Origin: CAZSWS01 sp964610765
Lineage (GTDB): Bacteria > Bacteroidota > Bacteroidia > Bacteroidales > Tannerellaceae
DNA length: 64,000 nt
NCBI GenBank assembly: GCA_964610765.1
Contig: CAZSWS010000001.1
Location: 62,001-126,000 of the forward strand
Reading direction: 5' to 3'
The notes beneath the pieces are model-generated. The model worked only from the letters and a program-made list of their open reading frames with translations. It did not search any database and was not told the origin of the DNA. Both the position numbers and the translations under genes were made by a program. This document shows, one piece after another, positions 26,935-36,400 of this stretch (position 1 is the stretch's first letter; each line of letters begins with the position of its first letter).

Positions 26935-28185
26935 ATGGATATTAAAATTGAGAAGAAACCGTTTTTCTTACGCTATAAATTCTATTTTTTAGGAGCCGGC
27001 ATTTTACTTGGGCTACTCATTTATTTGATTTTCTCCTCAGCAGGTCCCTCCCGACAACGTCAGAAAAAAGACAACCTGATGATTGCCGAAGTTAAAGATG
27101 ATAAATTCCTTGAATATCTTGACCTGGAAGGAATTGCCCAGCCTAAACTAACAGTTAAGCTCAACAGCGTAGAATCAGGCTTAGTAGACCAGATTATAGC
27201 CGATGATGGAAGTTTCCTAAAACAAGGTGACACCATCCTAATTTTGAACAATCCTGATTTGATAAGAGCGATTGATGACGAACGAGACATCTTGGAAAAG
27301 CAACGCATTTCCTATCAAGAAAAGCTACTCCAAATGGAACAAAAAACATCTGAGCTTAAAAGGAATACAATGAAAACTGTTTATGACCTCAACCGACTCA
27401 GCAAACAGCATGAGCTAGATAAAGATGAATATGCGATGGGCATTAAAAGTAAAGCACAACTAGATGTATCTACCGATGAATACAATTATAGTCAGAAAAA
27501 CGCACGATTCTTATTACAGGAATTACAACAGGATTCAATAAAAAACACTATTCAGCGAGAACTTTTACAAAGTGATATGGAGCGAGAAGAGAAAAAATAT
27601 CTTCGCAGTCGTGAGCGGCTGAATAACCTGATTGTTCGCTCACCCATAGGCGGACAACTCAGTTACTTGAGTGTTATCCCGGGCGAACGAGTAAGTGCCG
27701 GAGTCAATATAGGGGAATTGAAAGACATGACAAACATGAAGCTAATCGCTAGTGTCAGTGAATATTATATTGATCGAATCACATTAGGCTTGCCTGCCAC
27801 AATCACCTACAATAATGAAAAATACTCCTTGGTCATTTCAAAGATAAACCCCGAGATTAAAGAACGAAACTTTATGATTGATATGCTATTCGTAGATAAA
27901 ATTCCTGACAATATCCGTATTGGGAAAAGCTACCGCATTCAAATAGAAATGGGGTTGCCTGAAAATGCATTAGTCATTAATAAAGGAAATTTCTATCAAT
28001 CAACCGGTGGACAATGGATATTCAAACTCACAAAAAATGGAGATAAGGCCACCAAAACTCCCCTAGTCATTGGGCGGCAAAATCCCTTGCAATATGAGGT
28101 GCTAGATGGACTTAAAGCAGGCGACAAAGTCATTATCTCCGGATATGACAACTTTGGAGACGTACAAGAACTTATTTTAGAATAA
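26935..28185 (+). CDS. HlyD/MacA-type periplasmic adaptor protein
   Basis: A membrane-fusion protein (416 aa) linking an inner-membrane ABC transporter to the TolC channel. One N-terminal membrane helix (about 14-36: YKFYFLGAGILLGLLIYLIF) is followed by the biotinyl-lipoyl half-motif (GLVDQIIADDGSFLKQGDTIL). A long coiled coil spans about 105-225, then comes the second lipoyl half (LIVRSPIGGQLSYLSVIPGERV), and then beta-barrel and membrane-proximal domains. The frame is open from 26836 inside the tolC-like gene, but the ATG at 26935 gives the normal N-terminus. It is followed after 21 bp by the ATPase gene. Confidence 0.92.
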   Translation: MDIKIEKKPFFLRYKFYFLGAGILLGLLIYLIFSSAGPSRQRQKKDNLMIAEVKDDKFLEYLDLEGIAQPKLTVKLNSVESGLVDQIIADDGSFLKQGDTILILNNPDLIRAIDDERDILEKQRISYQEKLLQMEQKTSELKRNTMKTVYDLNRLSKQHELDKDEYAMGIKSKAQLDVSTDEYNYSQKNARFLLQELQQDSIKNTIQRELLQSDMEREEKKYLRSRERLNNLIVRSPIGGQLSYLSVIPGERVSAGVNIGELKDMTNMKLIASVSEYYIDRITLGLPATITYNNEKYSLVISKINPEIKERNFMIDMLFVDKIPDNIRIGKSYRIQIEMGLPENALVINKGNFYQSTGGQWIFKLTKNGDKATKTPLVIGRQNPLQYEVLDGLKAGDKVIISGYDNFGDVQELILE

Positions 28186-28206
28186 CAATTATAAAAACAT
28201 ACCATT

Positions 28207-28875
28207 ATGATTCAAACAGTTGACTTACAAAAAGTGTTTCGCACAGAAGAAGTAGAAACATGGGCATTAAAAGATGTAAACATCACCATTAAAGAGAGTG
28301 AATTTGTGGCCGTTATGGGACCTTCAGGTTGTGGTAAATCCACTTTGTTAAACATTATTGGACTATTAGACAATCCTACAGGGGGAAAATATCTATTGAA
28401 CGGAACAGATGTGAGTGGTTTTAGCGAATCACGCATGACCGATCTTCGAAAAGGTTTGATAGGGTTTGTTTTTCAAAGTTTCAACCTGATTGACGAACTA
28501 ACCGTCTTTGAAAACATTGAGCTCCCCCTACTCTATATGGGGTTTTCATCTGCTGATCGAAAAAAGAAGGTGAATGAAGCGATGGATCGCATGCAAATCA
28601 CCCACCGGGTGAAGCATTTCCCACAGCAACTATCCGGAGGACAACAACAGCGTGTAGCCATAGCTCGTGCAGTAGTAGCCAACCCTAAACTGATCTTGGC
28701 TGACGAACCGACCGGTAACCTGGACTCTAAAAATGGAGAAGAGGTAATGAATTTGCTTACAGAACTCAACAACAGTGGTACCACCATCGTAATGGTTACG
28801 CATAACCAACACGATGCCGACTATGCAGCCCGCATCATCAATCTCTTTGACGGACAAGTCGTTTTGGAATCATAA
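28207..28875 (+). CDS. MacB/LolD-type ABC transporter ATP-binding protein
   Basis: A 222-aa ABC ATPase with Walker [10 protein letters not shown], the Q-loop [14 protein letters not shown], the signature [14 protein letters not shown], Walker [13 protein letters not shown] and the switch histidine in MVTHNQHDA. The LSGGQQQR signature and 222-aa length are typical of the MacB/LolD/FtsE group, which drive mechanotransmission rather than classic substrate passage. It lies between the adaptor gene and its FtsX-type permease and is probably their motor. Confidence 0.95.
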   Translation: MIQTVDLQKVFRTEEVETWALKDVNITIKESEFVAVMGPSGCGKSTLLNIIGLLDNPTGGKYLLNGTDVSGFSESRMTDLRKGLIGFVFQSFNLIDELTVFENIELPLLYMGFSSADRKKKVNEAMDRMQITHRVKHFPQQLSGGQQQRVAIARAVVANPKLILADEPTGNLDSKNGEEVMNLLTELNNSGTTIVMVTHNQHDADYAARIINLFDGQVVLES

Positions 28876-28899
28876 ATACATTCATCTAAAGCAGACACC

Positions 28900-31248
28900 A
28901 TGTTTAAACACTATTTTATCATCACCCTACGGGGCATATTTAAAGACAAAGTCTTTTCCATCATTAATATTGTGGGACTGGCTTTAGCCATTGCCTGCGC
29001 CTTCCTGCTTATTTTCTGGATTACGTTCGAAACGAGCTTTGAGAATGGATATACCAACAAAGACCGAATATATAAACTACTCATACAAGAAGAAAGAGAC
29101 GAAGGAGTCTATTATAGAGGGACCATGCGTGATCTATCAGAAAAGTTGAAAGAAATGTACCCTCAAATAGAGGCTGCCGCTATGTTTGTGAATTATCATA
29201 CGACTATTTCTTTGGAAAGCACCACAGGAGATGGTATCATGGCGAATGTAGCCAGTACCAATTCGGATTTCTTACGTATGTTCTCTTTAGAATATATGGA
29301 AGGTTCTCCACAAGCTGTTTTTAACAACAAAGGAAGTGCTATGATACTGACTGAAGAAGCCGCAGCTACTTTTTTTGGAGATTCTTCCGCCATAGGTAAA
29401 AAGCTTTTATATTATGGTAATGCTTTCACCGTAGAAGCAGTTGTCAAGTTACCTAAAAACACCATCTTCCAATTTGATATACTCATGCCCGGAGACAAAG
29501 TATATGATTCAGGCATGCAACTCATTATGTTGAAAGAAAACGAAAAAATGTCTAATAGCCTCAGTAATCAGTTATCCGACTTCCCAAAATCAATACAAGA
29601 CACTAAAGACAAAATAGCTGTGCAAAAAATAACAGATATACACCTGCACACCCCATTGGAAATAAAAGACAAGGGCAGCTATGGAGTCAAGTTTAAATAC
29701 GGTAACTCTACACAAATCATTTACTTTTCGTTCGCTGTTTTTCTTATATTATTAATGGCTATTATCAATTATGTGAATACGTCTATCGCTCGTGCTATGA
29801 ACCGCATGAAAGAAGTAGGGGTACGTAAAGTGACCGGAGCACATAAGAAACATTTGATTGAACGTTTTCTTTTTGAGTCATTCATCATCACGGCTATTGC
29901 CGTAGTGCTTTCCTTCGCTTTTACCCAATTTGTTTTCCCGGAATTTAGTGAAGTTATGGGAAATAAAATCTCACTTACTTTCAACCTTCAAACTATCCTC
30001 ATTGCCGTAGGCACCTGTATTATTATAGCAGGATTATCCGGCGGATATGCGGCTTTTTATTTATCATCTTTCAAGCCTGCCATTATTTTAAGAGGAGGTG
30101 TAACCCCCGGGGCGAAAGACCGCTTACGAGCAGCCTTACTAGGTGTACAGTTTTTCTTATCCATCGGCATTCTCATTTGCACCGTATTTATCTACAAGCA
30201 AATCAATGCTATTTTTAATGAAAGTACCGGCATGGACAGAGATAATATAATTATTTTAGATACCAGCTTATGGTACCAGTCGGAAGACTTCATCACGATT
30301 ATCAAACAAGAAAACCCCAACATCATTGATGCTACCATGGCAAATTGCCCACCTTATAATGCTCCGTGGTCTTATACCGGACAGTCTTGGGAAGGCAATG
30401 AAAAAGACATGAGTCATGTGAACTTCACCCGGATATTTTGCGACAGCCATTATGCCAGCACCTTTGGGTTGGAATTGATACAAGGCGAATTTATTCCCCC
30501 GGGGTTAGGTTGGTGGCAAGACACGCAAGCTGAGTCTCACAACATCGTGGTCAACGAATCGTTTGTCAAATTAATGGAAGTAGATAATCCCATCGGCATT
30601 ACAGTGGGACAAGGCAAAATTATTGGCGTTGTGAAGGACTTCAATTTCAAACCCTTAAAGGAGAAAATCGCACCTTTAATCATGGGATTTGATCCTGAAA
30701 ACCAACTCTATATGTACATCAAAACAACCGGGAAAGACCCACAAGCCACATTGGAATACATCTTGACTAAGTACAAAGAAATGAAACCGGATTGGACAAA
30801 TCGTCCTGTAATGTATAGCACGGTAGAAGACGAATACAATCAAATGTATGACGACGAAATTCGGTCAGCTAAAATTCTGTCTATATTCTCTATCATTTCT
30901 TTATTCCTAGCCTTGATGGGCGTAGTCAGCATGGTTTCTTTTATGATTGAGAAGCGCACCAAGGAAATTGCTATTCGAAAAATCAATGGTGCTAAAACAG
31001 CGAACATTATTCTTCTTTTCTGGAAAGATATCCTAGCTGTTGCAGCCATGGCTTCGGTCTTAGTCATCCCCATCACGTATATCTTGATGCACCGCTGGCT
31101 GGAAGGATACATTTATCGTACCGCTTTAAGTTGGTGGATATTCTTGGGAATTCCTCTCGCACTTATTGCTTTAGTCTGCCTCATTGTAGCCATTCAAGTA
31201 TTCTACACAGCCGGACAAAAACCGGTCGAATCATTACGTAACGAATAA
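28900..31248 (+). CDS. FtsX/MacB-type ABC transporter permease, duplicated core
   Basis: A 782-aa permease made of two tandem halves. Each half has one leading membrane helix, a periplasmic MacB-like core domain and an FtsX domain of three helices. The first half has the helix near 20-41 and FtsX at about 275-400 with RMKEVGVRKVTGAHKKHLIERFL. The second begins with a helix near 420-440 and ends with FtsX at about 660-775 carrying the same coupling motif, RTKEIAIRKINGAKTANIILLF. This two-unit, eight-helix form is common in Bacteroidetes. With the ATPase, adaptor and TolC protein it completes an export system; the substrate may be a peptide, lipid or lipoprotein. Confidence 0.92.
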   Translation: MFKHYFIITLRGIFKDKVFSIINIVGLALAIACAFLLIFWITFETSFENGYTNKDRIYKLLIQEERDEGVYYRGTMRDLSEKLKEMYPQIEAAAMFVNYHTTISLESTTGDGIMANVASTNSDFLRMFSLEYMEGSPQAVFNNKGSAMILTEEAAATFFGDSSAIGKKLLYYGNAFTVEAVVKLPKNTIFQFDILMPGDKVYDSGMQLIMLKENEKMSNSLSNQLSDFPKSIQDTKDKIAVQKITDIHLHTPLEIKDKGSYGVKFKYGNSTQIIYFSFAVFLILLMAIINYVNTSIARAMNRMKEVGVRKVTGAHKKHLIERFLFESFIITAIAVVLSFAFTQFVFPEFSEVMGNKISLTFNLQTILIAVGTCIIIAGLSGGYAAFYLSSFKPAIILRGGVTPGAKDRLRAALLGVQFFLSIGILICTVFIYKQINAIFNESTGMDRDNIIILDTSLWYQSEDFITIIKQENPNIIDATMANCPPYNAPWSYTGQSWEGNEKDMSHVNFTRIFCDSHYASTFGLELIQGEFIPPGLGWWQDTQAESHNIVVNESFVKLMEVDNPIGITVGQGKIIGVVKDFNFKPLKEKIAPLIMGFDPENQLYMYIKTTGKDPQATLEYILTKYKEMKPDWTNRPVMYSTVEDEYNQMYDDEIRSAKILSIFSIISLFLALMGVVSMVSFMIEKRTKEIAIRKINGAKTANIILLFWKDILAVAAMASVLVIPITYILMHRWLEGYIYRTALSWWIFLGIPLALIALVCLIVAIQVFYTAGQKPVESLRNE

Positions 31249-31261
31249 AACAGTACAGGAT

Positions 31262-31768
31262 ATGAATAAATATTATATCGGTCTAGTTCTTTTTCTTTTC
31301 ATCGTAGCATGCAGCGGTGGAAAGAAAAAGACACTAGAGCCGGCAGAGATTGAAAACGAGGAGGCTATAGCTCCTAGAGACTCTTTACAAGTTTCAGCCG
31401 TAGTCTATAATGCAGTAGAAGGAATAGAAATAAGCAAAATGCTCGATCATGCGATGGGTAGTAAAGCTAATTCAACCAATTTGATTGAATTGAAGCTAAC
31501 TCAACCGGAAAAAGAGGAAAAAGAAAGTGCCTCTCTTTATCCGAAAGAATATACATTAGACTGCCATATAGAAGATGCTATTCCAATTCTTGCTTATAAT
31601 GCCAAACAATACGGCAACAAACTCTACACGAGCTATACGAAAAGACAGCTAAGTGAAATTATCAGCAGCGATAAGTTCAGCAATTACCCCTCAAGTCTAC
31701 AAGAGAAAATAAACACACTAAATACTAATTTACCGGATGGTTCTTTATTGGTAGCCATCCTAAAATAA
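31262..31768 (+). CDS. Small lipoprotein, apparent internally shortened paralogue of the next gene
   Basis: A 168-aa lipoprotein (signal ending FIVAC, Cys17) of unknown function. Its N-terminus after the cysteine (CSGGKKKTL), a middle motif (LIELKLTQPEKEE) and its C-terminal end (LNTNLPDGSLLVAILK) each match the next lipoprotein (CSLGKKQTL; VRFLKLQHPQKEE; NEELKEGEILLMILEE). The roughly 270-residue central part of that protein is absent. It therefore looks like an internally deleted or minimal paralogue that is still in frame and in the operon. It follows the permease by 13 bp, so a role with the transporter is likely but unproven. Confidence 0.8.
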   Translation: MNKYYIGLVLFLFIVACSGGKKKTLEPAEIENEEAIAPRDSLQVSAVVYNAVEGIEISKMLDHAMGSKANSTNLIELKLTQPEKEEKESASLYPKEYTLDCHIEDAIPILAYNAKQYGNKLYTSYTKRQLSEIISSDKFSNYPSSLQEKINTLNTNLPDGSLLVAILK

Positions 31769-31776
31769 CACACATC

Positions 31777-33096
31777 ATGAAACATTTATATTTTTGGTTA
31801 TTTATCATTAGCGTTACTTGCTCCATTTCTTGCTCACTAGGTAAGAAACAAACATTAGCTGTCGAAGAGAAAACGGATATAGAACAAGCAGCTAATTTCT
31901 CATCAGCCGAAATATTCGAAGGAGAAAAAAAAGATGAAGTACGAAGAATAGACCCGAATAGTCCGCCGGTTATCATTGATATTTCCGGAGAAATAGCTGC
32001 TAAAGAATTACTCCTTGCCGACTACTATCCCCAAGTTCGTTTTCTCAAGCTACAACATCCCCAAAAAGAAGAAGGCTTCAAAATACAATCCGGAATGATT
32101 TCATTCAAGCTAGCCCCCAATGTTCCTTGGCCGACACTTTCTTCTGTTCTGTTATACAAAGACCGGATATTGGTAGGAAATCTCTCCGGGTTATTTTGTT
32201 ACAGTTCGAATGGGGAGTATCAACACACACTACTGAGTTGCGATGACTTCAAAAACACAGATATGACGAAGTATTTCAACATAGACGTGAATAGTGTTCA
32301 AAATCTACTCTGCGGGTATGCTGTTGTGGATGATGTCTGTTCCTTCACCAGTGTAACGAACGGGAAAGCCACTTTGCACTTTTTCGACCTAAAGAAAGGA
32401 GTTGAAATACATCGGAAAGCCCTACCTATGAATAGCTTTCATCTACTGAATAGCACACATTTGACAGGCATTAATTATGCTTATGACATTGAAGCTAAAG
32501 AAACTAAACCGTTTATGCATACCATTACGGCAGATAATGATACAATCTGTAGTTTTATCAACCAAAACATGCTTACAGACATGAAAGGAATGGGAAACTA
32601 TCAAAACCCCGGAAAGCCAAACATTTATCACTTCAACGAACAGTTACATATACGTCAAGAAGGCAATGACACCCTCTATCGCTTTAAGTCAGCATATGAA
32701 ATTAATCCCGCTTATGTATTCAAAACCGGCAATTATAATGCAACCATACAAGATCTGATTAAGGGAAATATAGACAACAAGCGTTCTGTCAATCAATTGC
32801 TAGAGACCAATCTATTCATTCTGTTCAGTTTAAGGGGTTCAGACAATACATTCTATTATGATAAGGCAGCAAAGAAAGTTTACGAAACCAGTCGGTTCGA
32901 AAGAAACACAGATATGCTCCCTATCTGGTTAGATATTTTAGGAGGTAATGAAACATCTCTGTTTGGGGTCTATACACCACATATACTTTCTCAGTTAGCA
33001 GTCAAAGACTATTCGTCCGAAGAACTTGCTGTGATAAAAAAATGGAATGAAGAACTGAAAGAAGGAGAAATACTGCTTATGATTTTAGAAGAATAA
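31777..33096 (+). CDS. Lipoprotein, probable six-bladed beta-propeller type
   Basis: A 439-aa lipoprotein (Cys19 in TCSISC) and the last gene of the sigma-54 operon, 8 bp after its short paralogue. The central region has repeated short beta motifs, such as RILVGNLSGLFCYSSNGEYQHTL and LHIRQEGNDTLYRFKSAYEINPAYVF. They resemble the Bacteroidetes lipoproteins with six-bladed propeller domains, in which each blade ends in a similar N-D-T-[IL]-Y-R turn. The C-terminus (EILLMILEE) also fits that group. This assignment is from pattern memory, and I do not know the function. As an outer-membrane or periplasmic lipoprotein encoded with an export system, it could be a cargo or an accessory. Confidence 0.75.
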   Translation: MKHLYFWLFIISVTCSISCSLGKKQTLAVEEKTDIEQAANFSSAEIFEGEKKDEVRRIDPNSPPVIIDISGEIAAKELLLADYYPQVRFLKLQHPQKEEGFKIQSGMISFKLAPNVPWPTLSSVLLYKDRILVGNLSGLFCYSSNGEYQHTLLSCDDFKNTDMTKYFNIDVNSVQNLLCGYAVVDDVCSFTSVTNGKATLHFFDLKKGVEIHRKALPMNSFHLLNSTHLTGINYAYDIEAKETKPFMHTITADNDTICSFINQNMLTDMKGMGNYQNPGKPNIYHFNEQLHIRQEGNDTLYRFKSAYEINPAYVFKTGNYNATIQDLIKGNIDNKRSVNQLLETNLFILFSLRGSDNTFYYDKAAKKVYETSRFERNTDMLPIWLDILGGNETSLFGVYTPHILSQLAVKDYSSEELAVIKKWNEELKEGEILLMILEE

Positions 33097-33170
33097 TCAA
33101 CAACAGATTTGATAACTAGCACTCTATAAAATAGATACAGTCTGTTTTTCAAATTGATAAAGACAATTAA

Positions 33171-33211
33171 GCTTTTAACCCGGGTTAAAAGAGCTTCTTA
33201 CGAACGTCAAA
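33171..33211. repeat. Dyad repeat related to the 54.36-kb array
   Basis: CTTTTAACCCGGGTTAAAAG (33172-33191) is a perfect 20-bp palindrome. It is followed at once by a unit ending ACGAACGTCAAA (33200-33211), a 12-base exact match to the tandem array at 54362-54449, which also contains GGGTTAAAAGA. The remaining part of 33097-33359 has no gene. A small GAGAG/CTCTC hairpin followed by a T-run (33316-33339) may end the efflux operon. Confidence 0.6.
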
Positions 33212-33359
33212 CCATTAGTTGGGTGTATTCTTTTTGGAAAAAGGGTAGCCTGTGTTGAAAAAAAGTCTATAGACATCTAATCTCCTCACAGCTGCGAAAA
33301 GGGCTTCCAAGATGTGAGAGAACTCTCTCTTATTTTTTTATATTAACTGCCTGAATATC

Positions 33360-33389
33360 TTGTAGAACTGGTATGATTTTGTACTTTTG
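33360..33389 (+). promoter_or_regulatory. Bacteroides-type promoter of the A2M-pbpC operon
   Basis: TTG (33360-33362), 19 bp, TACTTTTG (33382-33389), 17 bp before the ATG at 33407. Both elements and the spacing match consensus. Confidence 0.7.
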
Positions 33390-33406
33390 TGTAAAACGCT
33401 AATAAT

Positions 33407-36400
33407 ATGAAACGACAGTTAAACGCCTTTATAGCCCCTATAGTATTCCTAGCGATACTATTCCTTTTTTCTTGCAAAGAAAACAAAGAAGTGGTTCCCT
33501 CTATTGAGTTTGCCCCCTACATCAGTGCCTATACCGGAGGTGTTGTTTCATCGACCTCGCCTATTTTAATTGAACTAACCAATGAACTGCCTGCGGTAGA
33601 GTTAGATGCAGCATTCAAAAAAAACCCGTTTAGCTTTACTCCTGCCCTAAAAGGGAGTACTCGTTGGCTAAACAATAAAACCATCTGTTTTGATCCGGAG
33701 CCCGGACAGTTAAAAGCGGGTGTATTATATAATGCACAATTCAGACTGAAAGAAGTGAAAGATGTCGAAAAGTCATTAGAAAAGTTTCCCTTTTCTTTTC
33801 GTGTGATGCCTAAAAGCTTCAAAGCAGATATCTATCCGATTCATGTTTCCTCTTCTTCGCCTCAACTAGTTACGATTGAAGGAGTACTTCATTTGAATGA
33901 TATAGCTGATCTAGAAACGGTAGAGCAAATGATTTCCATAGATTCGAAAGCATTTAAAAACTTATCACTTGACATTAAACAAGGAGAGCAGCCTTTAAGC
34001 TATGTATTCAGATTAGATAGTATTCAGAAGCAAAATGAAGAAACAAGTATTCAGTTAACTATTAATGGTAAGCCATTTGGAGTAGACAAAAAATTCGAAC
34101 AAAAAATTACGATTCCTTCGGTTGAGACATTTAGTTATATGGGATTGCGCAAAATTCACCAACCGGAAAACGGTTTGGAAATAACCTTTAGCGAACCTGT
34201 TTCCGACACACAAGACCTAACCGGACTCATCTCAATCCCTGAGATAAACTCGTATGTAACACAAGTAAAAGAAAACAAAGTCTATATTTATTTTGAAACA
34301 AAGAAATCCGGAACAATATCAGTAGACATAGACCAAGGCTTGAAAAACCGTACAAACAGAAAGCTGAATAAAGCCAGTTCAATCTCTGTAGCTATTAAAG
34401 CAATCAAACCGGCCGTTTCTTTTTTAGGAAATGGCACAATTATGCCCGATTCTAAAAATCTGATACTTCCATTTAAAGCGGTTAACTTAAAAGCGGTTGA
34501 TATACAAATCATCCGCATTTTTGAGAACAATGTGTTGCAATTTTTGCAGGACAATTCACTCGGCAGTGGCAATCAGTTGAGACGGTCGGGACGTTTGGTT
34601 TACCAAAGCACTTTGAATTTAGCTAACGATCCTGAAAAAGACTTGTATGGCTGGGACGATTATTCCGTAGATCTCACCTCTTTAATTGAACAAGAACCCG
34701 GTGCTATTTATCGCATTATACTATCATTTAAACAGGCTTATTCGCTTTATGCTTGTGGAGGGGATAGAGAAGAAATCGTTGCTGAAGATATTCCACTACC
34801 GGAGTACTCGCTGACCCCTGTTGTTGCTAGCATATCAGAAGAAGAGGCAGCCGTATGGGATGAACCCAATAGCTATTATAATCCGGAATACCAGAACATA
34901 GACTGGAGTGTCTACGAATGGGAAGAAAAAGACAATCCATGTCACCCTACTTACTATATGGGTTCAAACACGGCCGTTAGTTGCAATGTTTTAGCCAGTA
35001 ATTTAGGCATTATTGTTAAAGCAAATGCAGCCAATAAGCTATGGGTAACAGTGAGTGACATTGTGGATACTAAGCCCATTGCTAACGCAGAAATCACAGC
35101 CTACAACTTCCAGTTGCAAGTCATTGCTTCAGGACAAACAGATGAAAAAGGTTTTGCTATACTTAACTGCGAATCAGGCAAACCCTTTGTTTTAGTTGCT
35201 TCAAAGGACAACCAGAAAACCTATCTTCGCTTATTAGAGGGAGAATCCAATCTGATGAACCGTTTTGATGTGGGAGGAAAGCAACTGAGTAAAGGCTTAA
35301 AAGGCTTTATCTATGGTGAGCGAGGCGTCTGGAGACCCGGAGATACGCTTCATATTGGCTTTATGGTAGAGGATGCTGAAAATCGACTTCCGGAAAATCA
35401 TCCCGTTTCACTTGAGATGTATAATCCTCGCGGACAGTTTTACACCAAACAAGTACAAGTAAAAGGAGAAAACGGCTTATATGTTTTCCATGTTCCGACC
35501 TCACCTGATGATCCAACCGGACTATGGAATGGCTATGTGAAAATAGGTGGAACAGCCTTTCATAAACCTTTCCGCATAGAAACAATCAAGCCCAACCGAC
35601 TTAAAATCAATCTATCGCTACCCGGTGAACGAATTGACGCCGGACGAGGAAACTTCATGGCTACCATTAACTCATCATGGCTAACGGGAGCTAATGCCGG
35701 GAATTTAGCTACTAAGGTAGAAATGAGTTTGTCGAAAGTGCATACTGCATTCAAAGGGTATGAACAATATATATTCAATAATCCGGCAACAAATTTCACC
35801 GGAGGAAAATTTGATCTCTTTGAAGGCAAATTAGATGACAACGGACAGGCGTCTTTCATGCTGCCTGTGCCCGCTGCCTCTAATGCCCCGGGAATGCTTC
35901 AAGCACATATTACCAGCCGAGTCTTTGAAAAAGGTGGCGATGCCAGCATCATGACCCAAAGCGTTCCTTTCTCACCTTTTGATACCTATGTAGGTATTCA
36001 GCTGAATCAGAAGGAACAAGAATACCTCGAAACAGATATCAACCATCAGTTTCGTGTGGTTACTCTTAACCCTGATGGAAAGCCTGTCAACCGCAGCGGT
36101 TTAATTTATAAAATCTATCGTATAGGCTGGAGCTGGTGGTGGGAAAGCCGTTCTGAATCATTCGACTCTTATATTAATAACTCTTCTTACAAACCGGTAA
36201 AAGAGGGTACGATTAATACACAAAATGGTGCAGGAAATATCAGTTTCCAGGTAGATTATCCCTCTTGGGGTAGATACCTGATTTATGTAAAAGACCCACA
36301 AAGCGGTCATGCTACAGGTGGCACGGTATACATTGACTGGCCTAGCTGGAGAGGACGCTCCGGCAAAGACGACCCATCCGGGCTAACTATGCTTACTTTC

